DNA of 28,005 nt from an uncultured Eggerthellaceae bacterium (GCA_934630485.1 CAKTWD010000010.1:1-28005), one strand, 5' to 3'. Counted from the stretch's first letter, positions 16,785 through 24,457 are shown. The notes: generated by a model from the sequence alone, not told the origin. Numbers and translations: made by a program.

Positions 16785-16824
16785 ATCGGGATTGTCAGTT
16801 TACCCCCGATTAATTTCAATTCAA
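16785..16824 (-). promoter_or_regulatory. Candidate promoter/operator for the unknown gene-cstA operon
   Basis: Minus strand: TTGAAT (16824-16819), 16-nt spacer, TAAACT (16802-16797). The inverted repeat ATCGGG (16785-16790) / CCCGAT (16805-16810) brackets this -10. The rest of 16711-16893 is relatively AT-rich with no convincing gene. Confidence 0.4.
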
Positions 16825-16893
16825 CGGGATGCGCCCCATCTCCTTGTTTCTGCGGCGTATTTCGAACATTTTTTACAAACGCGCAATCTTTCG

Positions 16894-16926
16894 AAAACAA
16901 AAGGAGCCACCCGAAGGCAGCTCCTT
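16894..16926 (-). terminator. Aldolase terminator
   Basis: Minus strand: AAGGAGC, TTCG-type loop, GCTCCTT, then TTGTTTT, about 40 nt after the aldolase stop. Strong intrinsic terminator. Confidence 0.88.
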
Positions 16927-16965
16927 AATAGTTGAAGTATTCTGCGAATTACCACAGGGGAAGAA

Positions 16966-17904
16966 CTACAAGGTGAAGTCCTTCTCGCCGTTGAAGACAG
17001 CCTCGGCGTCCTCGACGGAGTAATCGGCCAAGGTGATGGCGCTGATTGCCTTGGTAAGGCGAACGGCTTCCTCGGTGGAGCGCATGTGGATGTTACGGCC
17101 GGTTGCGTTGCCGCAAGCACCGCCGATGTGAATCTGGTCATGCAGGCTGGTAAGGAAGTCGTGAGCGTCGGCCTTGGAACCGCCAGCGCAAACCAGGCCG
17201 GTGCGGCCGGCAGCGCGGGAAGCGATAGCCAAGCCCTCGGCAGAGGTCTGACCCTCGACGGCTGCGGGCGGGTTGACCTTGACGAAGTCGGCGCCCAGGC
17301 ACAGAGCAACGCCAGCAGCGCCGGCGATAAGCTCGGGGGCCTTCTCGTCGGTGACGGCAGCGCCGCGCGGGTAAATCCACAGGACAACAAGCAGACCCTC
17401 TTCATGAGCCTCGGCGATGAGCTGGCCAGCCTCGGCCATCATGGTGGATTCGTACTCGCTGCCCAGATAGATGGTGTAGCCAAGACCGACGATGTTCACG
17501 CCGTTCTCGCGCATGGCCAGAACAGCCTCGAGATCGTGCAGCTGCGGGGAATACGGATCGCTCTGAGCGGTCTTGACCAGGTTGGTCTTGGAGTTCATCT
17601 TGACCAGGTAGTTGATCTCGGGATGATCGGCGCCGTACATGGCAACCAAACCACGCTGAGCAGCCATGACACCGATGGTACCCTGCTCGGCGATGTCAAA
17701 CAGGTGCTGAGGATCGCTGTCGGAGATGTCGATGCCCTCACCATAGAAGTCCTTGTTGAGATGCTCGACCTTCTGGTCGCATGCGAACAGCATCAGACGG
17801 CCGGTACCGCAGGTCGCCTTCATGTAGTTCTCGATATACACATCGCGCATTTCCGGAGAGACGTCTACCGGCACCTTAACCTGATCGCGAGTGATGGTTG
17901 GCAT
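16966..17904 (-). CDS. Class I aldolase of the DhnA/FbaB type (probable fructose-bisphosphate aldolase)
   Basis: A 312-aa Schiff-base aldolase of the archaeal/DhnA family. LFACDQKVEHLNKDF (39-53) is the N-terminal signature; Y178 in YPRG and K209 in DFVKVNPP fit the catalytic Tyr and Schiff-base Lys; GGSK (241-244) and GGACGNATGRNIHM (261-274) fit the phosphate-binding loops. The expected reaction is reversible cleavage of fructose-1,6-bisphosphate in glycolysis or gluconeogenesis. Related enzymes act on other phosphosugars or in the alternative aromatic pathway, so substrate is likely but not certain. TTAGGAGGAAAAT precedes the ATG, among the strongest ribosome sites in the window, suggesting high expression. 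It is transcribed alone, with its own terminator. Confidence 0.88.
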   Translation of the reverse strand: MPTITRDQVKVPVDVSPEMRDVYIENYMKATCGTGRLMLFACDQKVEHLNKDFYGEGIDISDSDPQHLFDIAEQGTIGVMAAQRGLVAMYGADHPEINYLVKMNSKTNLVKTAQSDPYSPQLHDLEAVLAMRENGVNIVGLGYTIYLGSEYESTMMAEAGQLIAEAHEEGLLVVLWIYPRGAAVTDEKAPELIAGAAGVALCLGADFVKVNPPAAVEGQTSAEGLAIASRAAGRTGLVCAGGSKADAHDFLTSLHDQIHIGGACGNATGRNIHMRSTEEAVRLTKAISAITLADYSVEDAEAVFNGEKDFTL

Positions 17905-18148
17905 ATTTTCCTCCTAAGAGAGTGAGTGGTTTGCCTGCTAACGCACGGCATTTCTTATTGTACCGAATAGTCCAGTGCAAGCGATAGACCCTTTGGGGAG
18001 CATCGCCAGACGAAACGGTCGGCGGCTTTTGGCCGGACGACTGCGGGATACGTCCTCGCTCTCGTCACGCTCGCGCTGCCACGTCAGCGAGCTCGAAAAA
18101 TTCCGCGATCGTCATGCTCGAACGGCATCGCAACCGTTGGAGCCGAAA

Positions 18149-18186
18149 TCAAAAGAAGGAATGGCTCATCAGAACCATTCCTTCTT
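18149..18186 (-). terminator. TM2-gene terminator overlapping the end of the coding region
   Basis: AAGAAGGAATGG (18153-18164) and CCATTCCTTCTT (18175-18186) form a perfect 12-bp stem, followed on the minus strand by TTTTGATTT. The left arm on the transcript encodes the last Lys-Lys-Glu-Trp codons and the stop lies in the loop. Confidence 0.85.
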
Positions 18187-18687
18187 GTTGTAAACGTAAA
18201 TCGAGTCGAATTCCTGCTGGCTTTTCACCAGATAAATGATGCCTTCGATGAAGGCGATAAGGCCCATGACCATGGCCGCCAAACCGAAGGTGAACAGGCT
18301 CCCCAGAATGCTGACGGCCAACATGATGAAGCCCGCTTGGTTATAGCCCAGATAGAACTTGTGAATGCCAAGCGTTCCCAAGAAGATGGCCAGCAACGCC
18401 GCAGCGATGTGGTCTTTGGGAGCTACCTGATTGTACGGCTGACCGTAAGGCTGCTGGTAACCCGGCTGTTGATAACCAGATTGCTGGTAATTAGCCTGTT
18501 GGCTGGGCTGCTGGTAGGCATTTTGATAAGACTGCGGGCCAGTTTGCCCATTGGGCGATTGCCACTGCTGCGAAGAGTCGAAACCGGACGGCGGCTCAGG
18601 CTGAGAAGAGGCCTGCGACGGATTCGCCTGCCCGTTTGACGGCGGAGTGTACATCCCCTGCCAGTATCCATCCTTATCGTTAGCCAT
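18169..18687 (-). CDS. TM2-domain membrane protein with Gln/Tyr/Pro-rich head
   Basis: A 172-aa protein. Residues 1-90 are low complexity, rich in Gln, Pro, Ser and Tyr with repeated YQQ(P/S)GYQQP-like units. Residues about 92-155 form a TM2 domain: a helix ALLAIFLGTLGIHKFYLGYNQAG with the diagnostic H-K-FYLG turn, then a hydrophobic hairpin ending IAFIEGIIYLV. The tail is QQEFDSIYVYNKKEWF. TM2 proteins are common in bacteria but their function is not settled. GGAGGG precedes the ATG. It is monocistronic with a terminator that overlaps its last codons. Function unknown. Confidence 0.9.
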   Translation of the reverse strand: MANDKDGYWQGMYTPPSNGQANPSQASSQPEPPSGFDSSQQWQSPNGQTGPQSYQNAYQQPSQQANYQQSGYQQPGYQQPYGQPYNQVAPKDHIAAALLAIFLGTLGIHKFYLGYNQAGFIMLAVSILGSLFTFGLAAMVMGLIAFIEGIIYLVKSQQEFDSIYVYNKKEWF

Positions 18688-18926
18688 AATGCCCTCCTAT
18701 GACGACAAGGACATGATACTCACAACGCATGAATCTGTGGGATTCTGCAATCAATCCGTCATGAAAGGGCAAGCTCGTCGGCAAAATCCAACAATCCCGT
18801 CTAAAACGATCGCCAGCCCGCAAGCAAAATCTTTCGCGCCTCAAACGAATTTGCCACACCGCGCCAACGCCAAGTCAAACCAAAGGAGCCGCCGCCCCAA
18901 CCGCAAGCAAGCCCAACGGCCAGCGA

Positions 18927-20036
18927 TTAGTCCTCTTTGCTTGCCTTGTCGAACTCTTCCTTGAAAGCTGCGAACATGCCCTTGGTTTTGCCAAGGTGCT
19001 GGCCGATGCTTTTCGCCACGTCGTCAGACGACTTTGAAGCCGCCTTCTTTGCAGCCGGTTTTGCGCTGGTTTTCGCCGCAGACTTAGCGGTCGGTTTCGC
19101 TGCGGACTTCGACGTCGTCGCACTCTTCGGCTTTGCTGCTGGCTTTGCGGTCGACTTCGTTGCTTCCTTTTTCGGTGCAGCCACCTGCTTCGGCGCGACG
19201 GATTCTTCACCGGAGCCCTCGTTCAAGGCCTTGTTGTACTCGTCTTTGAATGCGCCGAACATACCTTGCGCTTTGCCGATTTGCTTCCCCGTTGCATGAA
19301 TGCCCTTCTCGACGGCAGCCTCGGTAGCTTGCTTCGCCTCTTGAACCTTGGGCTTTGCGTTGTCGACGGCCTTGCGCGCTTTATCCGCGGCAACCGCCGT
19401 AGCCTCGCCCGCTGCCGCAGCGGCTCCGCCCTCGGTTTTGATTTCCGCAGCCGCGTCGTCAACAAGGATGGCGCCCAACTCGGCAACTTCGGCCGCAGCA
19501 CCGCGCTCATCCATAGGAGCGATCTCGGCACCAACGCCACGTTTGAACCCCTTCACCATGTCCGCGGGAATGGTCATGCGACCGACAATGGCATCGTTGA
19601 TAGCGCCCGTTTCAACCTCGAGCGACTCAACCTTACCCGTGTGGATATCGAACAGAACACTGCCCACGTAGCCGAGCATCTGCTGCGACTTGGTCATAAC
19701 GGGCATGCCCAGCCACAACACACAGTTGTCCCAATCAAGGCCAAGACGCTTGACCGCCGCGTTCCCGGTGGCTGCCTTGTCATCGTTGATCATCACGCGA
19801 CCGTCTTCGATGCGAAAACCGTCAAGCGCGACGAACGAATCTTTGCGATGAAACATCAGCAGCAGATCGGGGCGCTTGACGATGAATCCCACAACGCGCT
19901 TCTCGGTGGGATGAAAGACGAAGCCGCCCACTTTGCCAATGCGCTTGTCATTCTTCTTACGCGCCTCGACAACGCGGACACCCGTATATTCCTTAGTGGA
20001 AACGATCTTTTGATTCGACGAAAGAAGCTTAGCCAT
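18927..20036 (-). CDS. PRC-barrel protein with histone-like Lys/Ala tail and duplicated motif
   Basis: A 369-aa cytosolic protein. Two PRC-barrel-like segments lie at about 10-85 and 105-175 (KRIGKVGGFVFHPTEKRVVGFIV and MLGYVGSVLFDIHTGKVESLEVE). An acidic then Ala-rich helix-forming stretch follows (about 180-245). A 24-residue motif occurs twice: 250-273 (GKQIGKAQGMFGAFKDEYNK) and 345-368 (GQHLGKTKGMFAAFKEEFDK). Between them is a Lys/Ala/Ser/Thr/Pro tract (about 279-335) like the tail of histone H1 or HU-type nucleoid proteins. PRC-barrels bind RNA or protein partners (RimM, photosynthetic H subunit). The tail could bind nucleic acid or polyphosphate; this is inference. AAGGAAAGG precedes the ATG. 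No clear terminator was found in 18688-18926. Confidence 0.9.
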   Translation of the reverse strand: MAKLLSSNQKIVSTKEYTGVRVVEARKKNDKRIGKVGGFVFHPTEKRVVGFIVKRPDLLLMFHRKDSFVALDGFRIEDGRVMINDDKAATGNAAVKRLGLDWDNCVLWLGMPVMTKSQQMLGYVGSVLFDIHTGKVESLEVETGAINDAIVGRMTIPADMVKGFKRGVGAEIAPMDERGAAAEVAELGAILVDDAAAEIKTEGGAAAAAGEATAVAADKARKAVDNAKPKVQEAKQATEAAVEKGIHATGKQIGKAQGMFGAFKDEYNKALNEGSGEESVAPKQVAAPKKEATKSTAKPAAKPKSATTSKSAAKPTAKSAAKTSAKPAAKKAASKSSDDVAKSIGQHLGKTKGMFAAFKEEFDKASKED

Positions 20037-20071
20037 GACCTTTCCTTACACCCAACGGCTTCGGTAACAGA

Positions 20072-20110
20072 GAAAAAAGCGCAGCTACCCCGAAAGGCAA
20101 CCGCGCTTTG
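20072..20110 (-). terminator. YtxH-like gene terminator
   Basis: Minus strand: AAAGCGC ... GCGCTTTTTT with a partly paired interior, 25 nt after the stop. Confidence 0.8.
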
Positions 20111-20134
20111 ATTCTAAATTTGTTCGCAAGAACC

Positions 20135-20590
20135 CTACTCGGCAGGAGTCTTGGCGGCTTCGGCTGCGGGAGCTTCGGCAGGCGCCTCGACCGAAGCAGT
20201 CTCGATGGGGGTGGCAACCTGAGCCTGAGATTCTTCAGCGTTCTTGACTACCTGAGCGGCGATGCGCTCGCGGGCGGCCTCGATCTTCTCGCGGAGGTCG
20301 TCGTTGTCGGCCTCAACCGCAGGCTCGGGCTCGGGAGCAACCTGAGCGACGCCCTGGACCTTGGCCTGAACGTTCTGAGCAACAGCCTGAGCGTTGGCGG
20401 CAACATCTTGAATGACAACGCCAGGAGCCGCAACGCCTGCGGACTGGGCGAAATCGGAAGCCTCGCCCCAAACGGCGTTGACCTTCTCGCTAACAAGAGC
20501 ACGCGTCTGAGCACCAGCGCGGGGAGCATACAGAAGACCTGCAACGGCGCCAATAACGCCACCTACAATGAAAGGACCAAGCTTAGCCAT
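20135..20590 (-). CDS. YtxH-like small membrane protein
   Basis: A 151-aa protein starting MAKLGPFIVGGVIGAVAGLLYAPRAGAQTR; the glycine-rich single helix followed by APR-G-TR is the YtxH (stress-related membrane protein) signature. The remainder is soluble, with a predicted helix (about 95-122, DDLREKIEAARERIAAQVV) and a Pro/Glu/Ala-rich tail. Start at 20590 is fixed by AAGGAGGAACTC; an ATG 14 codons upstream would read through the ribosome site. YtxH proteins are linked to general stress in Bacillus but their activity is unknown. A terminator separates it from the PRC-barrel gene. Confidence 0.88.
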   Translation of the reverse strand: MAKLGPFIVGGVIGAVAGLLYAPRAGAQTRALVSEKVNAVWGEASDFAQSAGVAAPGVVIQDVAANAQAVAQNVQAKVQGVAQVAPEPEPAVEADNDDLREKIEAARERIAAQVVKNAEESQAQVATPIETASVEAPAEAPAAEAAKTPAE

Positions 20591-20621
20591 GAGTTCCTCC
20601 TTGAACGAATTTCGATACCCC

Positions 20622-20627
20622 ATTATA
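20622..20627 (-). promoter_or_regulatory. -10 element of the YtxH-like gene
   Basis: Minus strand TATAAT in context TGTATATAAT, about 32 nt upstream of the ATG. No good -35 at standard spacing. Confidence 0.45.
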
Positions 20628-20632
20628 TACAC

Positions 20633-20906
20633 CGTGCGCTTGGCTCACCGCGTGCAATCACAGGGTTTTACCAATCGGTTTACTTGCGTTGGAAACCTGT
20701 CGAAACGCCGACGAATCGGCGTTGGACAGCCGTTGGATTCGCTCTGGTTTTTGTTGGGCTACTAGCGGAAACTTGTTGCTTTTCACCAACTTCCGTCGAG
20801 TTTTCGTCTAACTTCTGTCGAAATGTCTCAGGTAGTTCCACCAGACGCCGCCCAGCATCCACCTCGCCTGGCGCCCAGCAAACAAAGCGCGCCCGTCGTC
20901 TCTCGC
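20633..20906. other. Gene-free stretch with a TTCG hairpin and a 22-nt period repeat
   Basis: I find no convincing gene here. It contains an 8-bp stem AACGCCGA/TCGGCGTT at 20704-20723 with a TTCG loop on the minus strand, possibly a weak terminator for the serS operon, and two copies of AACTTC(C/T)GTCGA at 20788 and 20810, 22 nt apart. A 76-codon minus-strand reading frame overlapping it is judged spurious. Confidence 0.5.
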
Positions 20907-21341
20907 TCAACGCGATAGTTCAGCATTCAGGAAATCAAGCGATTTATTCAAAGCTTGCAGCGCGCACAAATCATCGTCGAAACTTACCTGCAAAAGAGCC
21001 GTTCCGGCGGATTCGTCAAGCCACTCGGTTGCGCCGACGAAAGATGCATCCGCTTCGGCGCGATCATCGTGCACCTGAATGTCGATCATCAAATGCTCAA
21101 GCAAATGAGGCACCGACGTTGAATCCATAACCGTGACGAACTTGTCGGAAACGCCGTTCACGCAGGCATGCTTGACGATGTCGGGGAACACCGTGCGCAC
21201 CCTGCCTGCAAGCCCAGGCGTGCAGTAACGTTTTGCGGGATCAGGAATAACCACTTCGCAAACAATGCGGCCGTCCTGCACAACGATCTTCGTTGCCGAA
21301 ATCGACTTTGCGGGGGCACTCATGCCAGGGCTGCGGGTCAT
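20907..21341 (-). CDS. Unrecognised protein, distantly like cyanophycin synthetase N-terminal domain
   Basis: A 144-aa soluble protein, third gene of the serS operon. The core reads TSVPHLLEHLMIDIQV followed by SFVGATEWLDES and ALLQVSFDDDLCALQALNKSLDFLN. That order (H-x-x-EH helix, a short Thr-containing strand, then a beta strand and Ala/Leu-rich helix) resembles the N-terminal domain of cyanophycin synthetases, but no ligase domains are present. The resemblance is by eye and tentative. Start at 21341 lies 7 nt after the upstream stop with TAGG before it; an ATG six codons later is an alternative. Function unknown. Confidence 0.72.
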   Translation of the reverse strand: MTRSPGMSAPAKSISATKIVVQDGRIVCEVVIPDPAKRYCTPGLAGRVRTVFPDIVKHACVNGVSDKFVTVMDSTSVPHLLEHLMIDIQVHDDRAEADASFVGATEWLDESAGTALLQVSFDDDLCALQALNKSLDFLNAELSR

Positions 21342-21348
21342 CGCAGAC

Positions 21349-22521
21349 CTACTGATCGGCTTGTCGGGCATCGGCGGACTGGTTGGGAGCCGCCTCACTC
21401 GCAGCCTCTACCTGCTCGGCATCTTGCTGTTGATCGGTGCCCGCCTCATTCAAAGCCCGCTCTTCTTGCTTCTGGGCCGCCAGCTGAGCCTGACGTTCCT
21501 GCTGCTCTTGCTGGGCCTTTTGCTGAGCTTCGGTCACCTTCTGCGCGTCGCTTTCGGCGCCGGCACCCATACCAGCATTAGCTGAAGCCTCCGCTTCGGA
21601 CGCCTTCGCGGAGCTTGGATCGGTTCGCGTAAGGCAAATCGAGCTGTCGCTCTGCAGAACGGGCTTCTCGGCACCGGTGATGGACGCAAAAAGGCCCTTC
21701 CACCACAGTGCGATATCCTCAAGCAGCGTGGATGTGGTTGTGAAATCGACCCCATCGGCAATGACCAGCGTCGAGCGGTCGTCCGAGAACCAATAACGAC
21801 CCTGACCATGCATGGGGCCGAAGTCGTATTGAATGGTTTTCGCCGTGGTGTCCAGCGTGTACGAGTAAGCAACGTCGCTTGCAAGGCGAATGGTCTCGCC
21901 GTCCACGTTCACAATCGCCGTGCCCGTCGTATTAGCCGAGAACCACTGGCCTTGGATGTCTTGCGTGTCGTCAAAGCGCCACCAACGTGCCCACGACACG
22001 CCAAGGGCGACAGCCGCAATAACCAGAACGACCAAGCCGGCAGCAATCAAGCGCTTTTGAAGAGCAGCGCTCTTGGCAGAGCCATCCTTAGCGGAGTCAC
22101 GCTTCGAGGCGTTCTCTTTCGCAGAAGCGGCCTTCTTGCCTCTTTTGCCCTTGGCGTTCGCGCGACGACCGGAGTCCTTAACGCTGGGACGCGAGGGGTC
22201 GAGCTTGAATTCACTACCGCCACCTGGGGTTTCTTCGGGTTTGGAGGCCACAGCGGAATCAACTGCAGGGGCAGCCTGAGGTTCGCCGCGAGACGCTCCC
22301 TCGCGATCGGCGGCCTTCGCATCGCCTTCGCTTGGCGCGGAAGCTCCTGGCAAATCGGCAGGCTGAGGAGTGCCCTTTGCGAGATCGGGAGCAAGAGCAG
22401 CGGCTTCGGTTTCGGGCGCAGAAACGCTTGTGATCTCGGGAATCGAGATCACATTGGGCACACGTGAAGCGAGGTCGGCCTCTTTGCCGACCCCGCTGTT
22501 TTTATCGACCTGATCGGCCAT
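21349..22521 (-). CDS. Unrecognised single-pass membrane protein encoded after serS
   Basis: A 390-aa protein. Residues 1-156 are low complexity (Ala/Pro/Glu then Lys/Ala/Ser-rich and strongly basic), with one membrane helix at about 157-178. An extracytoplasmic domain (about 183-300) has alternating strands such as IQGQWFSANTTGTAIVNVDG and YSYTLDTTAKTIQYDFGPM, like a small beta-barrel of lipocalin type. The tail (about 301-390) is Gln/Glu/Ala-rich and probably helical. The ATG is 6 nt after the serS stop without a clear Shine-Dalgarno, so it likely depends on translation of serS. I do not recognise the family. An envelope role is inferred from topology. Confidence 0.82.
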   Translation of the reverse strand: MADQVDKNSGVGKEADLASRVPNVISIPEITSVSAPETEAAALAPDLAKGTPQPADLPGASAPSEGDAKAADREGASRGEPQAAPAVDSAVASKPEETPGGGSEFKLDPSRPSVKDSGRRANAKGKRGKKAASAKENASKRDSAKDGSAKSAALQKRLIAAGLVVLVIAAVALGVSWARWWRFDDTQDIQGQWFSANTTGTAIVNVDGETIRLASDVAYSYTLDTTAKTIQYDFGPMHGQGRYWFSDDRSTLVIADGVDFTTTSTLLEDIALWWKGLFASITGAEKPVLQSDSSICLTRTDPSSAKASEAEASANAGMGAGAESDAQKVTEAQQKAQQEQQERQAQLAAQKQEERALNEAGTDQQQDAEQVEAASEAAPNQSADARQADQ

Positions 22522-22527
22522 TCAATG

Positions 22528-23820
22528 CTATTTCTGGACCGTGATGTACTCGGCGCCGCCCATGTAGGGAACCAGCACCTCGGGGATCTTGATGGTGCCG
22601 TCGGCCTGCTGGTAGTTCTCGAGCACAGCAGCCATGGTGCGGCCAACCGCAAGGCCCGAGCCGTTCAGCGTGTGGACGTAGCGCGTGCCCTTGAAGTTCT
22701 CGGGGTCGCGATAACGGATGTTCGCACGACGCGCCTGGAAGTCGACGCAGTTCGAGCACGAGGAGATCTCTTTGTAGGTACCGTAGGAAGGCAGCCAAAC
22801 CTCGAGGTCATAGGTCTTTGCGGCCGAGAAGCCCAGGTCGCCGGTGCACAGGTTGATGACACGGTACGGAAGACCGAGCTGCTGCAGGATGAACTCGGCG
22901 TCGTTGACCATAAGCTCAAGCTCGTTGTAGCTTTCCTCGGGCTTGGCGAACTTGACCATTTCGACCTTGTCGAACTGATGCACGCGGATCAGACCACGGG
23001 TGTCGCGGCCAGCGCTGCCAGCCTCCTCGCGGAAGCACGGGGTGAAAGCGCAGTAATGAAGCGGCAGGTCAGCGGCCTCAAGAACCTCGCCGGCATGCAG
23101 ATTGGTAAGCTGAACCTCGGCGGTGGGGATCATGTACAGGCCCTCGCGGGTGTGGAACATGTCCTCCTCGAACTTGGGAAGCTGACCGGTACCCGTCATG
23201 GTCTTCTCGTTGGCCATGGCCGGCAGCCACCACTCCTTGAAGCCGCGCGACGTATGCGTGTCGGCCATGAAGTTGATGAGAGCGCGCTCAAGACGAGCAC
23301 CCTGACCAGCCAGAACGACAAAGCGGCTTGCAGCAAGCTTGCTGGCGCGCTCGGAATCGATGATGCCCAGGTCGGCGCCAAGATCCCAGTGCGGCTTCAT
23401 CTCGAAGCCCTCGGCCTCGAAATCGCGCGGGGTGCCCCAACGACGAACCTCGGGGTTGTCGTTCTCGTCCTCGCCGACGGGCGTGGTCTCGGACGGGATG
23501 TTCGGGATACGCAGCAGGATGTCGTTCAGTTTCTCGTCGATCGCCTCGCGCTCGGCAGTCGCGCGGGGAAGCTCGTCCTTGATCTCGGCAACGCGAGCCT
23601 TGGCGGCCTCGGCTTCCTCCGTCTTCTTCTGAGCAAGAAGCTGACCGATCTGCTTCGAGATGGTATTGCGCTCGGCCTGAAGGGCCTCTTCCTTCACGAT
23701 TGCCTGACGACGCTCTTCGTCAAGGCTCGCGAAAGCCTCTTTGTCGAAGGAAGCGTGCTGACTCTCGGTAGCAGCGGCAACTTCCTCGAGATTCTCGCGA
23801 ACATAGCGAAGGTCTAGCAT
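22528..23820 (-). CDS. serS: Seryl-tRNA synthetase
   Basis: A 430-aa class II aminoacyl-tRNA synthetase that charges tRNA-Ser (and tRNA-Sec) with serine. The N-terminal coiled coil spans about 27-105 (EERRQAIVKEEALQAERNTI...). Catalytic motifs follow: motif 2 FREEAGSAGRDTRGLIRVHQF and motif 3 GSGLAVGRTMAAVLENYQ; TAEVQLTN binds the serine substrate. Length is typical. Start at 23820 is set by AAAAAGGAGCCTCATC and the usual MLDLRYVREN N-terminus; a long upstream in-frame extension crosses the divergent promoter region and is not real. It leads a three-gene operon with two unknown proteins. Confidence 0.98.
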   Translation of the reverse strand: MLDLRYVRENLEEVAAATESQHASFDKEAFASLDEERRQAIVKEEALQAERNTISKQIGQLLAQKKTEEAEAAKARVAEIKDELPRATAEREAIDEKLNDILLRIPNIPSETTPVGEDENDNPEVRRWGTPRDFEAEGFEMKPHWDLGADLGIIDSERASKLAASRFVVLAGQGARLERALINFMADTHTSRGFKEWWLPAMANEKTMTGTGQLPKFEEDMFHTREGLYMIPTAEVQLTNLHAGEVLEAADLPLHYCAFTPCFREEAGSAGRDTRGLIRVHQFDKVEMVKFAKPEESYNELELMVNDAEFILQQLGLPYRVINLCTGDLGFSAAKTYDLEVWLPSYGTYKEISSCSNCVDFQARRANIRYRDPENFKGTRYVHTLNGSGLAVGRTMAAVLENYQQADGTIKIPEVLVPYMGGAEYITVQK

Positions 23821-23838
23821 GATGAGGCTCCTTTTTGG

Positions 23839-23852
23839 ACCGGGCGCCCGGT
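23839..23852. other. Palindromic hairpin in the serS leader
   Basis: ACCGGGCGCCCGGT is a perfect 14-bp palindrome just upstream of the serS ribosome site. In mRNA it could form a short GC hairpin near the Shine-Dalgarno, or bind a regulator as DNA. Confidence 0.4.
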
Positions 23853-23922
23853 TTTGCCGCGTTGCAGCTTGACCCGACGACGATCCCACTAGCTGATTAA
23901 ACGATTGCAGATATGTTGTTGA

Positions 23923-23928
23923 AGTATA
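23923..23928 (-). promoter_or_regulatory. -10 element of serS
   Basis: Minus strand TATACT, about 105 nt upstream of the ATG, leaving a leader of roughly 95 nt. No good -35 at 16-18 nt. Confidence 0.35.
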
Positions 23929-24072
23929 GCGCCTTGGATCGCGTCCCACCCGCAAAGTTGCGCTGAACGCACGAAAGCGGCAGACGGCAGCAACCCGAGC
24001 GTTGCCAAGAATGGTAAGATGAGCGGCGGACATCAGAAGAACCATTGGCAATGTAACGATAAGGCGGGTCAC

Positions 24073-24363
24073 ATGGACGCAGGCGCCATTTACCATTTCC
24101 TGTTCGAAACCTTCACCGGCATCGGCATTCTTGTTGCCGCGGGCCTGGTCATCAGCTTGATCCTTTGCGTCATCTTGGAGCGCAAGACCCGCTCGGTTTA
24201 CAAGGACCGTGGTCCCAAAACCGACGACGAGTGGTCGCTGTTCGACGACGATGATGACGAGGAGGAAGAGGAGGCGGCCCCCGCTAAGCCGAAGGCCAAA
24301 CCCGCCCCTGTCGAGGAGAAGAAGCCCGAGATCAAGAAAGCTACCGTTCGCCGCGCCAAGTAA
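24073..24363 (+). CDS. Small single-pass membrane protein with acidic and Lys/Pro-rich tail
   Basis: A 96-aa protein divergent from serS. One membrane helix (about 13-33, TGIGILVAAGLVISLILCVIL), then ERKTRSVYKDRGPKTDDEWSLF, a run of Asp/Glu residues (about 57-67), and a Lys/Ala/Pro tail ending KKATVRRAK. Positive-inside residues after the helix place the tail in the cytosol. I do not recognise the family. Start at 24073 is preferred because AAGGCGGG precedes it; an ATG 18 codons upstream gives an unlikely hydrophilic head. A strong terminator follows, so it is transcribed alone. Function unknown. Confidence 0.75.
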   Translation: MDAGAIYHFLFETFTGIGILVAAGLVISLILCVILERKTRSVYKDRGPKTDDEWSLFDDDDDEEEEEAAPAKPKAKPAPVEEKKPEIKKATVRRAK

Positions 24364-24415
24364 CTCGCGAACGCGAAAACCCCGCTGGATGCCGCAGCGC
24401 GACAACTGGAAAACG

Positions 24416-24457
24416 AAAACCGACGTCAAGAGAAAGCTCGCCGTCGGTTTTTTCTTT
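24416..24457 (+). terminator. Terminator of the small membrane protein gene
   Basis: AAAACCGACG (24416-24425) pairs with CGTCGGTTTT (24442-24451), followed by TT and CTTT, about 55 nt after the stop. Confidence 0.88.

Noticed and set aside
16635..16928. 97-codon plus-strand frame between the unknown gene and the aldolase
   Set aside because: It crosses the aldolase terminator and the long inverted repeat, and has no ribosome site or conserved features.
20680..20910. 76-codon minus-strand frame in the gap after the serS operon
   Set aside because: Overlaps the hairpin and the repeat pair, lacks a ribosome site and has no recognisable domain.
23821..23950. T-box leader for serS
   Set aside because: No TGG-N-ACC-GCG-type T-box sequence or antiterminator/terminator pair found.
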